A stretch of DNA of 64,000 nucleotides, taken from assembly GCF_036108815.1 (NCBI RefSeq), contig NZ_CP107985.1:5952001-6016000 (forward strand). The letters are read 5' to 3'. Under the pieces are notes generated by a model. The model made no database searches and had not been told where the DNA came from. It saw nothing but the letters and a program-made list of their open reading frames with translations. This stretch comes from Streptomyces sp. NBC_00353. Lineage in GTDB: Bacteria; Actinomycetota; Actinomycetes; Streptomycetales; Streptomycetaceae. The translations under genes were made by a program, and so were the position numbers. The first letter of the stretch is position 1. Each line of letters starts with the position of its first letter. Below are positions 17,576-25,434 of this stretch, piece after piece.

Positions 17576-18178
17576 ATGATGGGCAGAACGATCTTCATCG
17601 ACCCGGGGCGCTGCATCGGCTGCCAGGCCTGTGTCTCCGCCTGCCGGGAATGCGACTCGCACCGCGGCAAGTCGATGATCCACCTCGATTACACCGACGA
17701 GGGTCACTCCGTCGCCTCCCTCCCCACGGTCTGTATGCACTGCGAGGACCCGGTCGCCCCGTGCGCCGAGGTCTGCCCCGCCGACGCGATCCTGGTCACC
17801 GCCGACGGTGTGGTGCAGCAGGCCGACACCACCCGCTGCATCGGCTGCGCCAACTGCGTCAACGCCTGCCCCTTCGGCGTCCCGAAGATCGACCTCCAGG
17901 CGAAGCTGCAGATGAAGTGCAACCTCTGCTACGACCGCACCGCCTACGGCCTCGCCCCCATGTGCGCCACCGTCTGCCCGACCGGGGCGCTGTTCTACGG
18001 AACGGCCGAGGAGCTCCAGGCAGAGCGGCCCGGCGTCCAGATCGCCGACACCTTCACCTTCGGCGAGACCGAGGTCCGCACCGGTGTGGCCATGGTCGTC
18101 CCCGCCGACAAGGTCCGGTGGCCGGTGCCCGGCGGTCTTCCCGTCGTCGAGATCAACGGGAAGGACGTCCGCCGATGA
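17576..18178 (+). CDS. Four-cluster ferredoxin subunit (FdhB/NrfC/PsrB-like)
   Basis: This is a 200-aa electron-transfer subunit with sixteen or more cysteines in four groups: C13/C16/C19/C23, C53/C56/C63/C67, C88/C91/C94/C98 and C115/C118/C130/C134. These can hold four [4Fe-4S] clusters, the standard FdhB/DmsB/NrfC wire between a Mo subunit and a membrane cytochrome. The start is ATG 17576 (a second ATG follows at 17579), behind GAGG and 5 nt downstream of the catalytic gene. Its stop overlaps the Rieske start (ATGA). No export signal is present, in agreement with a cytoplasmic catalytic subunit. Confidence 0.9.
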   Translation: MMGRTIFIDPGRCIGCQACVSACRECDSHRGKSMIHLDYTDEGHSVASLPTVCMHCEDPVAPCAEVCPADAILVTADGVVQQADTTRCIGCANCVNACPFGVPKIDLQAKLQMKCNLCYDRTAYGLAPMCATVCPTGALFYGTAEELQAERPGVQIADTFTFGETEVRTGVAMVVPADKVRWPVPGGLPVVEINGKDVRR

Positions 18179-18897
18179 GCGTCACCGAGCAGCCGCCGAC
18201 CGGGGACCGGAGCCCCCGCGGAGACGCGCGCAAGGCCCTGCACGACCGGATCGCCGCCGACTCCCTCACCACCCGGCGTGACTACCTCCGGATCGTCGCC
18301 ACCGTCTCCGGCGGACTCGCCGTCGGCGGCCTCGGCGTGGCCGGCGGCATGCTCCCGCGCCACGGGGACACCGATGACGCCAAGGCACCCGAACCGAGGA
18401 AGATCACCGCTCAGCTCCTGCCCGGCGAGTCCATCGCCTTCAGCTACCCCGAGGAGGATGACAAGGCGGTCGCCGTCCGGATGGACGACGGTACCCTCGT
18501 CGGCTACTCGGCGATCTGCACCCATCTCGCCTGCGCGGTGCTCTGGCGCAAGGACCGCGGTCCGGAAGGGGAGCTCTACTGTCCCTGTCACGAGGGCATC
18601 TTCGATGTGCGCACCGGAGAAGTCACCGCCGGACCGCCGCCCCGCCCCCTGCCCAAGGTGGCACTCACCGAGCAGGCCGACGGCAGCGTCTGGGCCATCG
18701 GCACCACCCGTTCCGGCGAGAGCATCGAGCACGGTGTGTGCCGCCAGATCAGCGAGGAACGGCCGGACCTCGCCTCGCGGATCGGCTGCCCCTCGGTCCG
18801 GGACGGAGGTGCGGAGGCACCTCCGGCGCATGCTCCCGGCGCGAAGGCTCCCCGCACCGCGGCAACCGAAACCGAGACCCCCGGCAGGCGGACATGA
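18175..18897 (+). CDS. Rieske [2Fe-2S] protein with Tat signal-anchor
   Basis: This is a 240-aa protein. A twin-arginine motif TTRRDYLRI (residues 32-40) precedes a hydrophobic stretch 40-58, so it is probably exported by Tat and kept as a membrane anchor. The Rieske site is CTH (C115, H117) and CPCH (C136, H139). C120 and C138 are placed for the stabilising disulfide seen in high-potential bc1-type Rieske proteins. The tail after about residue 205 is low-complexity and rich in Ala and Pro. The gene overlaps both neighbours by 4 nt. A Rieske subunit is unusual in an Fdh/NarB-like operon and points to high-potential electron transfer on the outer face. Confidence 0.85.
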   Translation: MSVTEQPPTGDRSPRGDARKALHDRIAADSLTTRRDYLRIVATVSGGLAVGGLGVAGGMLPRHGDTDDAKAPEPRKITAQLLPGESIAFSYPEEDDKAVAVRMDDGTLVGYSAICTHLACAVLWRKDRGPEGELYCPCHEGIFDVRTGEVTAGPPPRPLPKVALTEQADGSVWAIGTTRSGESIEHGVCRQISEERPDLASRIGCPSVRDGGAEAPPAHAPGAKAPRTAATETETPGRRT

Positions 18898-19280
18898 CCG
18901 ACGCCCGGCAGCCCGCCGACCCGCAGCGCCCGGCCTATCCCGAGTACCACCCGGGCAGCGCCCGGCCGGAGCTGAACCGACCCGTCCGCGAGCGCTATCC
19001 GCAGATCCGCTCCACCAGTGGCTACGGCGACCCCCGGGTCCGCCGCACCGGTCCGGGCCCGGGAGCGGGCACCGACCAGGAACCCGAGCGCTCCTCGAAA
19101 CTGACGGCGCGGCTGACCCTCGCCATGACCGTCGTCATCGGCCAGCTCTGGGGACTGACCGTCGTCGTCGACGAATGGATGGAGGGCAACACCGGAACGG
19201 CCTGGTGGGGTGCGGGCTTCCTCTGTCTGTCGTTCCTCGTGGTCCTGGGGCTCTGGATGCTCGACCCGAAGGATCGCTGA
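18894..19280 (+). CDS. Small two-TM membrane protein of the molybdoenzyme operon
   Basis: This is a 128-aa protein with a hydrophilic, Pro/Arg-rich N-terminal 70 residues and two hydrophobic segments, about 74-94 (LTLAMTVVIGQLWGLTVVVD) and 104-122 (WWGAGFLCLSFLVVLGLWML). It starts with an ATGA overlap on the Rieske gene, so it is translationally coupled and probably an accessory membrane subunit. No cofactor motif or recognisable family is seen. Confidence 0.65.
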   Translation: MTDARQPADPQRPAYPEYHPGSARPELNRPVRERYPQIRSTSGYGDPRVRRTGPGPGAGTDQEPERSSKLTARLTLAMTVVIGQLWGLTVVVDEWMEGNTGTAWWGAGFLCLSFLVVLGLWMLDPKDR

Positions 19281-19301
19281 CCGTCGCCGTACCCTGGTGG
19301 T

Positions 19302-19529
19302 ATGAGCACCGCCCCCACCCCCGGACCGCGCGATTCGAAACCGACGCAGCCGACAACCCCGACACAGCCGGAGCAGAGGAAGCCCAAGCCGGCTCTGATC
19401 TTCGACGATCCGCTGGACCAGCAGTCCGCGGACGATACGGACCGAGCGTGGGGCGAGCGGGCTCCGGCCGGCGGCAGCGCCGCCGACCTCGCGCGCTTCC
19501 TCGACGAGAAGCCACCCCACCACGTCTGA
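19302..19529 (+). CDS. Small conserved protein, 75 aa, function unknown
   Basis: This is a 75-aa hydrophilic protein. The N-terminal third is Pro/Thr/Gln-rich and likely disordered. The C-terminal half has an ordered-looking segment (ALIFDDPLDQQS ... SAADLARFLDEKPPHHV). It starts 21 bp after the molybdoenzyme operon and ends 1 bp before the converging mscL stop. The compact C-terminus looks conserved rather than random; function unknown. Confidence 0.55.
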   Translation: MSTAPTPGPRDSKPTQPTTPTQPEQRKPKPALIFDDPLDQQSADDTDRAWGERAPAGGSAADLARFLDEKPPHHV

Positions 19530-19530
19530 G

Positions 19531-20043
19531 TTACTCGTCGTGGCCGCGGCCCGGTTCCTGGCCGCGGCCCTCGCCCGCCGGACCGCTGCGCTGCGAGACG
19601 AGAACGTCGCGGATCTCCTTCAGCACCTCCAGCTCGCTCACCTCCAGCGTCTCCTGCACGCCGTCCTTGGCAGCCTGCATCGCCGCTCGCCTGGCCAGGT
19701 ACTTGGCCATCGGCAGCACCATCAGGAAGTAGACGACGGCTGCCGTGATCACGAAGCTGAGCGTGGCGCTGAGCACCGAGCCCCACAGGATCCGGATGCC
19801 CTCGGTCGCCTCGCCCGTCTTCGGGTCCGTGACACAGGGGCCCTTGAGGCAGGAGCTGTAGCTCTCCAGATCCTTGGTGCCGAACGCACCGACGAGCGGA
19901 TTGATGACGCCCTTGACGAACGCGTTCACGATGTTGGTGAACGCGGCGCCGATGACGACCGCGATCGCCAGGTCGATCACATTGCCGCGCAACAGGAAGA
20001 CCTTGAAGCCTTCCAACAGACCGACCTTCTTCTTCACGCCCAC
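19531..20043 (-). CDS. mscL: Large-conductance mechanosensitive channel MscL
   Basis: This is a 170-aa protein with the MscL pattern. A short amphipathic N-terminus (GFKVFLLRGNVIDLA) leads into TM1 (AVVIGAAFTNIVNAFV). A periplasmic loop longer than in E. coli contains two cysteines (SYSSCLKGPCVTD). TM2 (LSFVITAAVVYFLMVLPM) is followed by a C-terminal helix of charged residues. MscL opens under membrane tension to release solutes on osmotic downshock. The GTG at 20043 is the start, although its GGAG lies about 12 nt upstream, longer than ideal. Confidence 0.95.
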   Translation of the reverse strand: MGVKKKVGLLEGFKVFLLRGNVIDLAIAVVIGAAFTNIVNAFVKGVINPLVGAFGTKDLESYSSCLKGPCVTDPKTGEATEGIRILWGSVLSATLSFVITAAVVYFLMVLPMAKYLARRAAMQAAKDGVQETLEVSELEVLKEIRDVLVSQRSGPAGEGRGQEPGRGHDE

Positions 20044-20066
20044 GAGTGAGTCTTTCTCCGCATGCG

Positions 20067-20100
20067 CCGTAGGGGGAACGAACTGTTCCGCAACCTACGG
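20067..20100 (-). other. Stem-loop upstream of mscL
   Basis: Outer arms CCGTAGG (20067-20073) and CCTACGG (20094-20100) enclose an inner dyad GGAAC-N5-GTTCC (20075-20089). It lies 24-57 bp upstream of the mscL start and about 85 bp beyond the SAF-protein stop on the same strand. It may be the terminator of that gene, an operator, or an mscL leader hairpin. Confidence 0.4.
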
Positions 20101-20184
20101 CAGCACGAGGCAAATCCATCCAATCCACGCCTTCCGGCCGGTGACTTGACGGCTCATCAGTGCGAATGGGCCGGTGTGCCCGGT

Positions 20185-20763
20185 TCAGCACAGTGTCACC
20201 GCCAGCCGGGCCGAGATCCCTGCGCCGGCCAGTGCCGTCGCCGTGCTCCGGGGCACGGACAGCACGATCAGCGCGCCACCCTCCGCGGGGTCTTCGGCAG
20301 CACCATCGGGCGCCGTCCGCGGCACCGCCGCCACCCTGGCCCCCTTCGCCACCACCCTGGCATCTGCCCCGGAGCCCTCGCCCGCGATCACATCGACGCG
20401 GTCTCCCGGGCGTAACAGCCGTACCGTCGCCGCATCCGCAATCCGGACCGGCGCGGACACCAGCTGAACCGGTCGCCGCTCCCCCTCCGGCGCCGAGGTT
20501 CCCGCGCGCTCCGCCGCCCCGCCGCCACCGTCACCACCGGTCAGTCCTGTCGCGGCCAGCGCCGCAGCCGTCAGCGCCAGTCCGGCCGCCATGGCGCGGC
20601 GCTGTCGCCACACCGCCCGCCGTAACCGACGCCCACCACCCCCGCGCACCCGCAGCGGCGCGAACGCGGGCACCCCGCAGGGCGGCGGCGCCGACACCGG
20701 CGGACCGGGGGCCGTCGGACGCACATCGGACGAGGACGTGGTCGGAGAAACGGGCGGGAACAT
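20185..20763 (-). CDS. SAF-domain protein, RcpC/CpaB-like
   Basis: This is a 192-aa protein. A Pro-rich, Arg-rich cytoplasmic head (1-55) is followed by one hydrophobic segment (about 58-75, AAGLALTAAALAATGLTG) and an extracellular domain with the SAF-type motif LLRPGDRVDVIAG. This resembles CpaB/RcpC proteins of Flp pilus assembly, but no pilus genes are next to it. The ATG at 20763 follows AGGTGG by 8 nt. Two DnaA-box-like sequences lie about 110-130 bp upstream. Function in streptomycetes is not established. Confidence 0.65.
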   Translation of the reverse strand: MFPPVSPTTSSSDVRPTAPGPPVSAPPPCGVPAFAPLRVRGGGGRRLRRAVWRQRRAMAAGLALTAAALAATGLTGGDGGGGAAERAGTSAPEGERRPVQLVSAPVRIADAATVRLLRPGDRVDVIAGEGSGADARVVAKGARVAAVPRTAPDGAAEDPAEGGALIVLSVPRSTATALAGAGISARLAVTLC

Positions 20764-20868
20764 GGCCGACACCACCTGCCGTGGGGAGTGAGGAGCGCGA
20801 AGTCCGGCGTTCGGGACGAGCACCGACGCCCCTCACGATCCACCGTCCGCGAGATTCCCGCCGAGCCC

Positions 20869-20895
20869 TGTGGACAGCGCACACACTGTGGACAA
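20869..20895. promoter_or_regulatory. Two DnaA-box-like 9-mers upstream of the SAF gene
   Basis: TGTGGACAG (20869-20877) and TGTGGACAA (20887-20895) lie in the same orientation, 18 bp apart. The second is the exact complement of TTGTCCACA, the preferred Streptomyces DnaA box. They are in the 207-bp gap between mtnP and the SAF gene. Confidence 0.5.
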
Positions 20896-20970
20896 GTCGG
20901 TCACCCACCCGCGCCCCACCCGTCTCGCAGAGCCAAGATCGGAGCCAGGACCGAGCCGCGGCCGCACCCC

Positions 20971-21804
20971 CTACGGCAGCTCGATCCCCGTCTCGATCCC
21001 GTCCAGCGCACGCGCACAGGAACAGCTGCGCTCCCCTTCCGCAGGCAGCGCCGTCACCGCGTCGAACAACACCGCCCGCAGCCGGTCCACATTGGCCGCG
21101 AACACCTTCAGCACGTCCTCGTGGGAGACGCCCTCGCCCGCCTCGGCGCCCGCGTCCAGGTCCGTCACCAGCGTCATCGTCGTGTAGCAGAGCCCCAGTT
21201 CACGGGCGAGCACGGCCTCCGGATGCCCGGTCATGCCGACCACCGACCAGCCCATCGCCGCATGCCAGCGCGATTCGGCCCGGGTCGAGAAGCGCGGCCC
21301 CTCGACGACCACCAGCGTCCCGCCGTCCACCGGCTCCCAGCCCTTGGCGCGGGCCGAGGCCAGTGCGACCTTGCGCCCCTCGGGGCAGTACGGGTCGGCG
21401 AAGCCCAGGTGCACCACGTTCGACGCCACGCCGTCCGCACGGGTCTCCCCGTCGTAATACGTCTGCGTGCGGGCCTTGGTGCGGTCCACCATCTGGTCCG
21501 GTACGAGCAGCGTCCCCGGTCCGTACTCCGGACGCAGCCCGCCGACCGCACACGGGCCGAGCACCTGACGTACGCCCACGGACCGCAGCGCCCACAGGTT
21601 GGCGCGGTAGTTGATGCGGTGCGGCGGCACATGGTGGCCGCGTCCGTGGCGAGGGAGGAAGGCGACCCGGCGTCCGCCGATCTCACCGAGGAAGACGGAA
21701 TCGCTCGGCTGTCCGTACGGGGTGTCCACGCGAACCTCGGTGACGTCCTCCAGGAAGGAGTACAAGCCCGAGCCGCCGATGACACCGATCTCTGCGTTCA
21801 CCAT
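20971..21804 (-). CDS. mtnP: S-methyl-5'-thioadenosine phosphorylase (PNP superfamily)
   Basis: This is a 277-aa purine nucleoside phosphorylase-family enzyme. Landmarks are IGVIGGSGLY near the N-terminus, the phosphate-binding FLPRHGRGH, the base-binding region VEGPRFSTRAES and MTGHPEAVLARELGLCY, and a DLD segment near residue 217. It would cleave methylthioadenosine (or inosine) to adenine and methylthioribose-1-phosphate in methionine salvage. The ATG at 21804 is the start. The GHPEA where human MTAP has MTTVPEA hints at a variant substrate such as MTI; unproven. Confidence 0.85.
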   Translation of the reverse strand: MVNAEIGVIGGSGLYSFLEDVTEVRVDTPYGQPSDSVFLGEIGGRRVAFLPRHGRGHHVPPHRINYRANLWALRSVGVRQVLGPCAVGGLRPEYGPGTLLVPDQMVDRTKARTQTYYDGETRADGVASNVVHLGFADPYCPEGRKVALASARAKGWEPVDGGTLVVVEGPRFSTRAESRWHAAMGWSVVGMTGHPEAVLARELGLCYTTMTLVTDLDAGAEAGEGVSHEDVLKVFAANVDRLRAVLFDAVTALPAEGERSCSCARALDGIETGIELP

Positions 21805-21831
21805 GCGATCACACTAGCGGGGCTGTAAATG

Positions 21832-21868
21832 CCGAGGGCCCCGCCGATCGGATCGGCGGGGCCCTCGG
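21832..21868 (-). terminator. Perfect 18-bp stem-loop after the FmdB gene
   Basis: The arms at 21832-21849 and 21851-21868 are exact complements (core GAGGGCCCCGCCGATC). The paired centre must open to form a small loop. It follows the FmdB gene (stop at 21896) and precedes mtnP in the same direction. Confidence 0.75.
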
Positions 21869-21895
21869 GTGAAGTGTGAAGCTGCGTACCTCGGC

Positions 21896-22243
21896 TCAGG
21901 CGGCCGACGTACCGCTCGACGACGACGCGGAGGACGACGACGAGGAAGAGGAAGCAGCGGCGGACGAGGACGCGGACGACTTCGAGTCCGACCCCGTCGA
22001 GGAAGTCGACGAAGCGGAACCGGTTGCCTTCGCGGGCGACGACGCCGGCGCGCTGCTCGACGAGGAGCCGCGGCTGTCGTTCCGGTAGAAACCGGAACCC
22101 TTGAAGACAATGCCGACCGCCGAGAACACCTTCTTCAGGCGTCCCTCGCAGTTCGGGCACACGGTCAGAGCGTCATCGGTGAACTTCTGCACCGCCTCGA
22201 GGCCCTCGCCACATTCGGTGCACTGGTACTGATAGGTCGGCAC
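21896..22243 (-). CDS. FmdB-family zinc-ribbon protein with long Ser/Ala tail
   Basis: This is a 115-aa protein. Residues 1-52 are a standard FmdB zinc ribbon: CxxC at CTEC and CPNC, with phenylalanine-rich FKGSGFYRND at its end. After residue 57 the protein is almost only Ser and Ala with a few Thr, Lys and Gly, an unusually long low-complexity tail. The GTG at 22243 follows a strong AGGAGGAG. FmdB proteins are small putative regulators or metal-binding proteins of unclear role. A terminator lies 28 bp downstream. Confidence 0.85.
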   Translation of the reverse strand: MPTYQYQCTECGEGLEAVQKFTDDALTVCPNCEGRLKKVFSAVGIVFKGSGFYRNDSRGSSSSSAPASSPAKATGSASSTSSTGSDSKSSASSSAAASSSSSSSSASSSSGTSAA

Positions 22244-22309
22244 TTGCTCCTCCTGGCACTCTGACTCTGTGAGTGCTAACGACGCTCCATACTGACGTAT
22301 TCCGCTGGA

Positions 22310-23593
22310 TCAGTCCACCGTGACCGGCTCTCGGTGACCGACACCACGTGCCACGGTCCGTCCCGGAGCCCTCGGTGTCAGCCGCGAACGCAGCGTCACC
22401 AGGGTCACGAGCGCCAGCACGGTCCCCACCAGCGGCACCACGAAGCCGGTGCTCGCCCCGTGGGCGTCCGCCAGCCGTCCGGCGACCGTCACCGCCGCGG
22501 CCTGGCCGAGCGCGACCGCGCCCGTCAGCCAGGTGAACGCCTCGGTCCTGGCGGACGCCGGAACCAGCGCCTCGACGAGCGTGTATCCGCTGATCAGCGC
22601 GGGTGCGATGGAGAGTCCGACGAGCAGCCCGAGCCCGGCCAGCAGCGGCACGGAGTGCACGGCCCACAGCCCGGACGCGGTCAGGGTCAGCGCCGCGTAC
22701 CCGGCGATCAGCCTGCGCCGCGGCCCGCTCTTCCAGGCGACGGCACCGCAGGCGATCCCGGCCAGCATGTTGCCGGCCGCGAAGATCCCGTAGAGCAGGC
22801 CGTTCGCACCGGGCCGGCCGATCTCCTCGGCGAACGCGGTCAGCGAGACCTGCATGCCGCCGAAGACGGCGCCGATCCCGAGGAACGCCACCGCGAGCAC
22901 GCGTACGCCCGGTACGGACAGGGCGGAGGTGTGCCGTTCGGAGGCGCCGGAGGTGGTGGAGCGGACCGCGGGCTGGGTATGGCGCTGCGCCGCGAAGAGC
23001 AGGCCGCCCATCAGCGTCAGTGCGGCCTCCGCGATCAGTCCGGCCGCCGGATGCACCCCGGTGCACAGGGCGGTGGCGAGGACGGGTCCGATGACGAAGG
23101 TGAACTCGTCGGTCACCGACTCGAAGGCGGCGGCGGTCGCCATCAGGGGCGAGGCCTTCCGGCCGGGTGCCGCGCCCAGCAGGGCCGCCCAGCGGGCCCG
23201 CACCATCGGGCCGATCTGCGGGACGGAGGCACCCGTCGGCACTGCGGCCAGGAACAGCAGCCAGAGCGGTGCGTCCGCCAGTGCGAGTGCCGTCAGCGCC
23301 GATACGGACGCCGCATGCACGAGGACTCCCGGCAGCAGTACGGCGCGCTGGCCGATGCGGTCGGCCAGCTTGCCGCTCTGCGGGGCGAACAGCGCCATGG
23401 AGACACCGGTGACAGCGGCGACGGCGCCCGCGCTGCCGTACGAGCCGGTGGTGTGCTGCACCAGCAGGACGATGCCGATGGTCAGCATCGCGAAGGGCTG
23501 CCGTGCGGCGAAGCCCGGAAGGAGGAAGGTCCACGCACCGGGGATGCGCAGAAGTTGCCCGTAACCGGGGCGGTCGGAGACCGTGGACGCCAC
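22310..23593 (-). CDS. MFS transporter, 12-TM
   Basis: This is a 427-aa protein with about 12 hydrophobic segments and a central hydrophilic loop near residues 200-225, which fits a 12-TM MFS exporter. Motif-A-like GKLADRIGQRAVLLPG lies after the second segment. The GTG at 23593 follows AAAGG by 8 nt. It is unlike the two DHA2 transporters earlier in the window and belongs to a different branch. The upstream 311 bp contain a GATCCGGT/ACCGGATC dyad that could control it. No regulator is adjacent. Confidence 0.85.
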   Translation of the reverse strand: MASTVSDRPGYGQLLRIPGAWTFLLPGFAARQPFAMLTIGIVLLVQHTTGSYGSAGAVAAVTGVSMALFAPQSGKLADRIGQRAVLLPGVLVHAASVSALTALALADAPLWLLFLAAVPTGASVPQIGPMVRARWAALLGAAPGRKASPLMATAAAFESVTDEFTFVIGPVLATALCTGVHPAAGLIAEAALTLMGGLLFAAQRHTQPAVRSTTSGASERHTSALSVPGVRVLAVAFLGIGAVFGGMQVSLTAFAEEIGRPGANGLLYGIFAAGNMLAGIACGAVAWKSGPRRRLIAGYAALTLTASGLWAVHSVPLLAGLGLLVGLSIAPALISGYTLVEALVPASARTEAFTWLTGAVALGQAAAVTVAGRLADAHGASTGFVVPLVGTVLALVTLVTLRSRLTPRAPGRTVARGVGHREPVTVD

Positions 23594-23904
23594 GGTCCAT
23601 GCCTTTCTGCCGCCTGGTAGCCATGCTTCCGTCGCCGGTCCGCACCTGTGGGTGCCGGCCTGGGACGGAAGCTGCCGAGAGCTGTCCTCTTCGCGCGGAA
23701 CTGCGGTAGATGCCGGGCGCTCGCAGCAGAGGCGGAGGACGCCACGACCGCCATACGGTCGCGCCAGCTCTGCGTCAGGCAGAGTTGGTCGATCCGGTGT
23801 TGACCGGATCTATCGATCTTTGTCGATCACGTTTCCTTCATGCTACAGGGCAGGATCCGGTGCATGCCTGCGATTGCGGGCAATCACACCTTTGTAGCCT
23901 CGGA
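23594..23904. other. Gene-free region between MFS and antiporter genes
   Basis: These 311 bp contain no convincing gene. The right part is less GC-rich and holds one clear dyad at 23791-23810 and a smaller ATCGATCTTTGTCGAT near it, so it probably carries the MFS promoter. No RNA gene was recognised. Confidence 0.6.
23791..23810. promoter_or_regulatory. Dyad GATCCGGT-N4-ACCGGATC
   Basis: A perfect 8-bp inverted repeat with a 4-nt centre, about 200 bp upstream of the MFS start on the minus strand. It could be a regulator site or a weak hairpin terminator. Confidence 0.35.
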
Positions 23905-25434
23905 TCAGTGGTGCGTCCTGGTCCTGCCGGTTCCACCGGTGTCGCCGTCGGTCCCCAGCCACCCGGCCAGCTTGCCGCCCTCGCCGACCGCCCGCAGTCG
24001 GGCCTCGGCCGTGTCGCGCACCGGATCGGTCGCGACGACCAGCAGTTCGTCGCCCCGCCGCAGCATGGTCGACGGTCCGGGCACGAAGCTCTTCCCCTCC
24101 CGTACGACGAGGGTGACGGCTGCTCCGGCGGGCAGCCGCAGTTCGGCGATCTCCACGCCGTGCATCTTCGACTTCCCGGGGATCGCCACCGACAGCAGAT
24201 GCCCGCGCAGCCGCTCCAGCGGCGCCGACTCGATGCCCAGGTCGGTGGCCTCGGAGGGGTCCTCGGCGATCTTCAGGGCCTTGGCCAGCCAGGGCAGGGT
24301 CGGCCCCTGAATCAGCGTGTAGACGACAACGAGTACGAAGACGATGTTGAAGACATGGGTGGAGCCCTCGATCCCGTGCACCATGGGAATGGTCGCCAGG
24401 ATGATGGGGACGGCGCCACGCAGCCCCGCCCATGACATGAAGGCCTTCTCGCGCCACGGCATCCGGAACGGGATCAGGGAGATGAAGACCTCCATGGGGC
24501 GCGCCACCACGGTCAGTACCAGACCCACGATGATCGCGGGCCAGAAGTCGTCGAGCAGGTCGTGCGGGGTGACCAGTAGCCCGAGCAGGACGAACATGCC
24601 GATCTGGGCCAGCCAGCCGAGCCCGTCGGCGAAGCCGCGGGTGGCGGGCCAGTGCGGCAGCTTGGCGTTGCCGAGGAGCATCGCGGCCAGATAGACGGCG
24701 AGGAAGCCACTGCCGTGGACCAGGGCGCCGGCCGCGTACGCGGACACGGCGATCGCCATCACCGCGATCGGGTAGAGACCGGACGCGGGCAGTGCCACAT
24801 GACGCAGTCCGAACGAGCCGAGCCAGCCGACGGCGATGCCGACGGCCGCGCCGATCACCAGTTCCAGGGCGATCTCGCCGACCAGCAGGTACCAGCTGTC
24901 CACCGGCCCCTTGGTCGAGAAGGCCACCACGAGGATCACCACGGGGGCGTCGTTGAATCCGGACTCGGCCTCCAGCACCCCGGTGATCCGGGCCGGCAGC
25001 GGCACCTTGCGCAGCACGGAGAAGACCGCGGCGGCGTCCGTCGACGAGACGACCGCGCCGATGATCAGCGACTGCCGCCAGTCCAGGCCGACCAGATAGT
25101 GCGCTCCGGCCGCGGTGACGCTCACGCTCACCGCGACGCCGACGACCGACAGCGTCGCGGCGGCGGGCAGTGCCGGTTTGATCTCTTTCCACTTCGTGCC
25201 GAGGCCGCCCTCGGCCAGGATCACGACAAGGGCGGCGTAGCCGAACACCTGGGTCAGTTCGGCGTTGTCGAACTTGATGTGGAGGATCCCGTCCTGCCCG
25301 ATGGCGATCCCGATGCCGAGATACAGGAGCAGGCTGGGGAGCCCGCTGCGGGACGAGATGCGCACCGCCGCGACGGCGACGAGCAGGACGAGCGAGCAGA
25401 CGAGCAGGAGTTCGTTGAGCGCGTGGACAGTCAG
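23905..25434 (-). CDS. Potassium/proton antiporter, CPA1 (NhaP2/CvrA) type with TrkA-C domain
   Basis: This is a 509-aa protein if translation starts at the CTG at 25434. Residues about 1-395 form a 12- to 13-segment CPA1 exchanger, including GFNDAPVVILV near the ion-binding site. Residues about 400-485 are a cytoplasmic TrkA-C-like domain (VEIAELRLPAGAAVTLVVREG, MLRRGDELLVVATDP), as in NhaP2/CvrA potassium/proton antiporters. The CTG is supported by GGAAGGAA 6-7 nt upstream and by a first membrane segment (ALNELLLVCSLVLLVAVAAV) that would otherwise be lost. No ATG, GTG or TTG exists upstream in frame before a stop. The next conventional start, GTG 25365, has no ribosome-binding site. Confidence 0.8.
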   Translation of the reverse strand: MTVHALNELLLVCSLVLLVAVAAVRISSRSGLPSLLLYLGIGIAIGQDGILHIKFDNAELTQVFGYAALVVILAEGGLGTKWKEIKPALPAAATLSVVGVAVSVSVTAAGAHYLVGLDWRQSLIIGAVVSSTDAAAVFSVLRKVPLPARITGVLEAESGFNDAPVVILVVAFSTKGPVDSWYLLVGEIALELVIGAAVGIAVGWLGSFGLRHVALPASGLYPIAVMAIAVSAYAAGALVHGSGFLAVYLAAMLLGNAKLPHWPATRGFADGLGWLAQIGMFVLLGLLVTPHDLLDDFWPAIIVGLVLTVVARPMEVFISLIPFRMPWREKAFMSWAGLRGAVPIILATIPMVHGIEGSTHVFNIVFVLVVVYTLIQGPTLPWLAKALKIAEDPSEATDLGIESAPLERLRGHLLSVAIPGKSKMHGVEIAELRLPAGAAVTLVVREGKSFVPGPSTMLRRGDELLVVATDPVRDTAEARLRAVGEGGKLAGWLGTDGDTGGTGRTRTHH

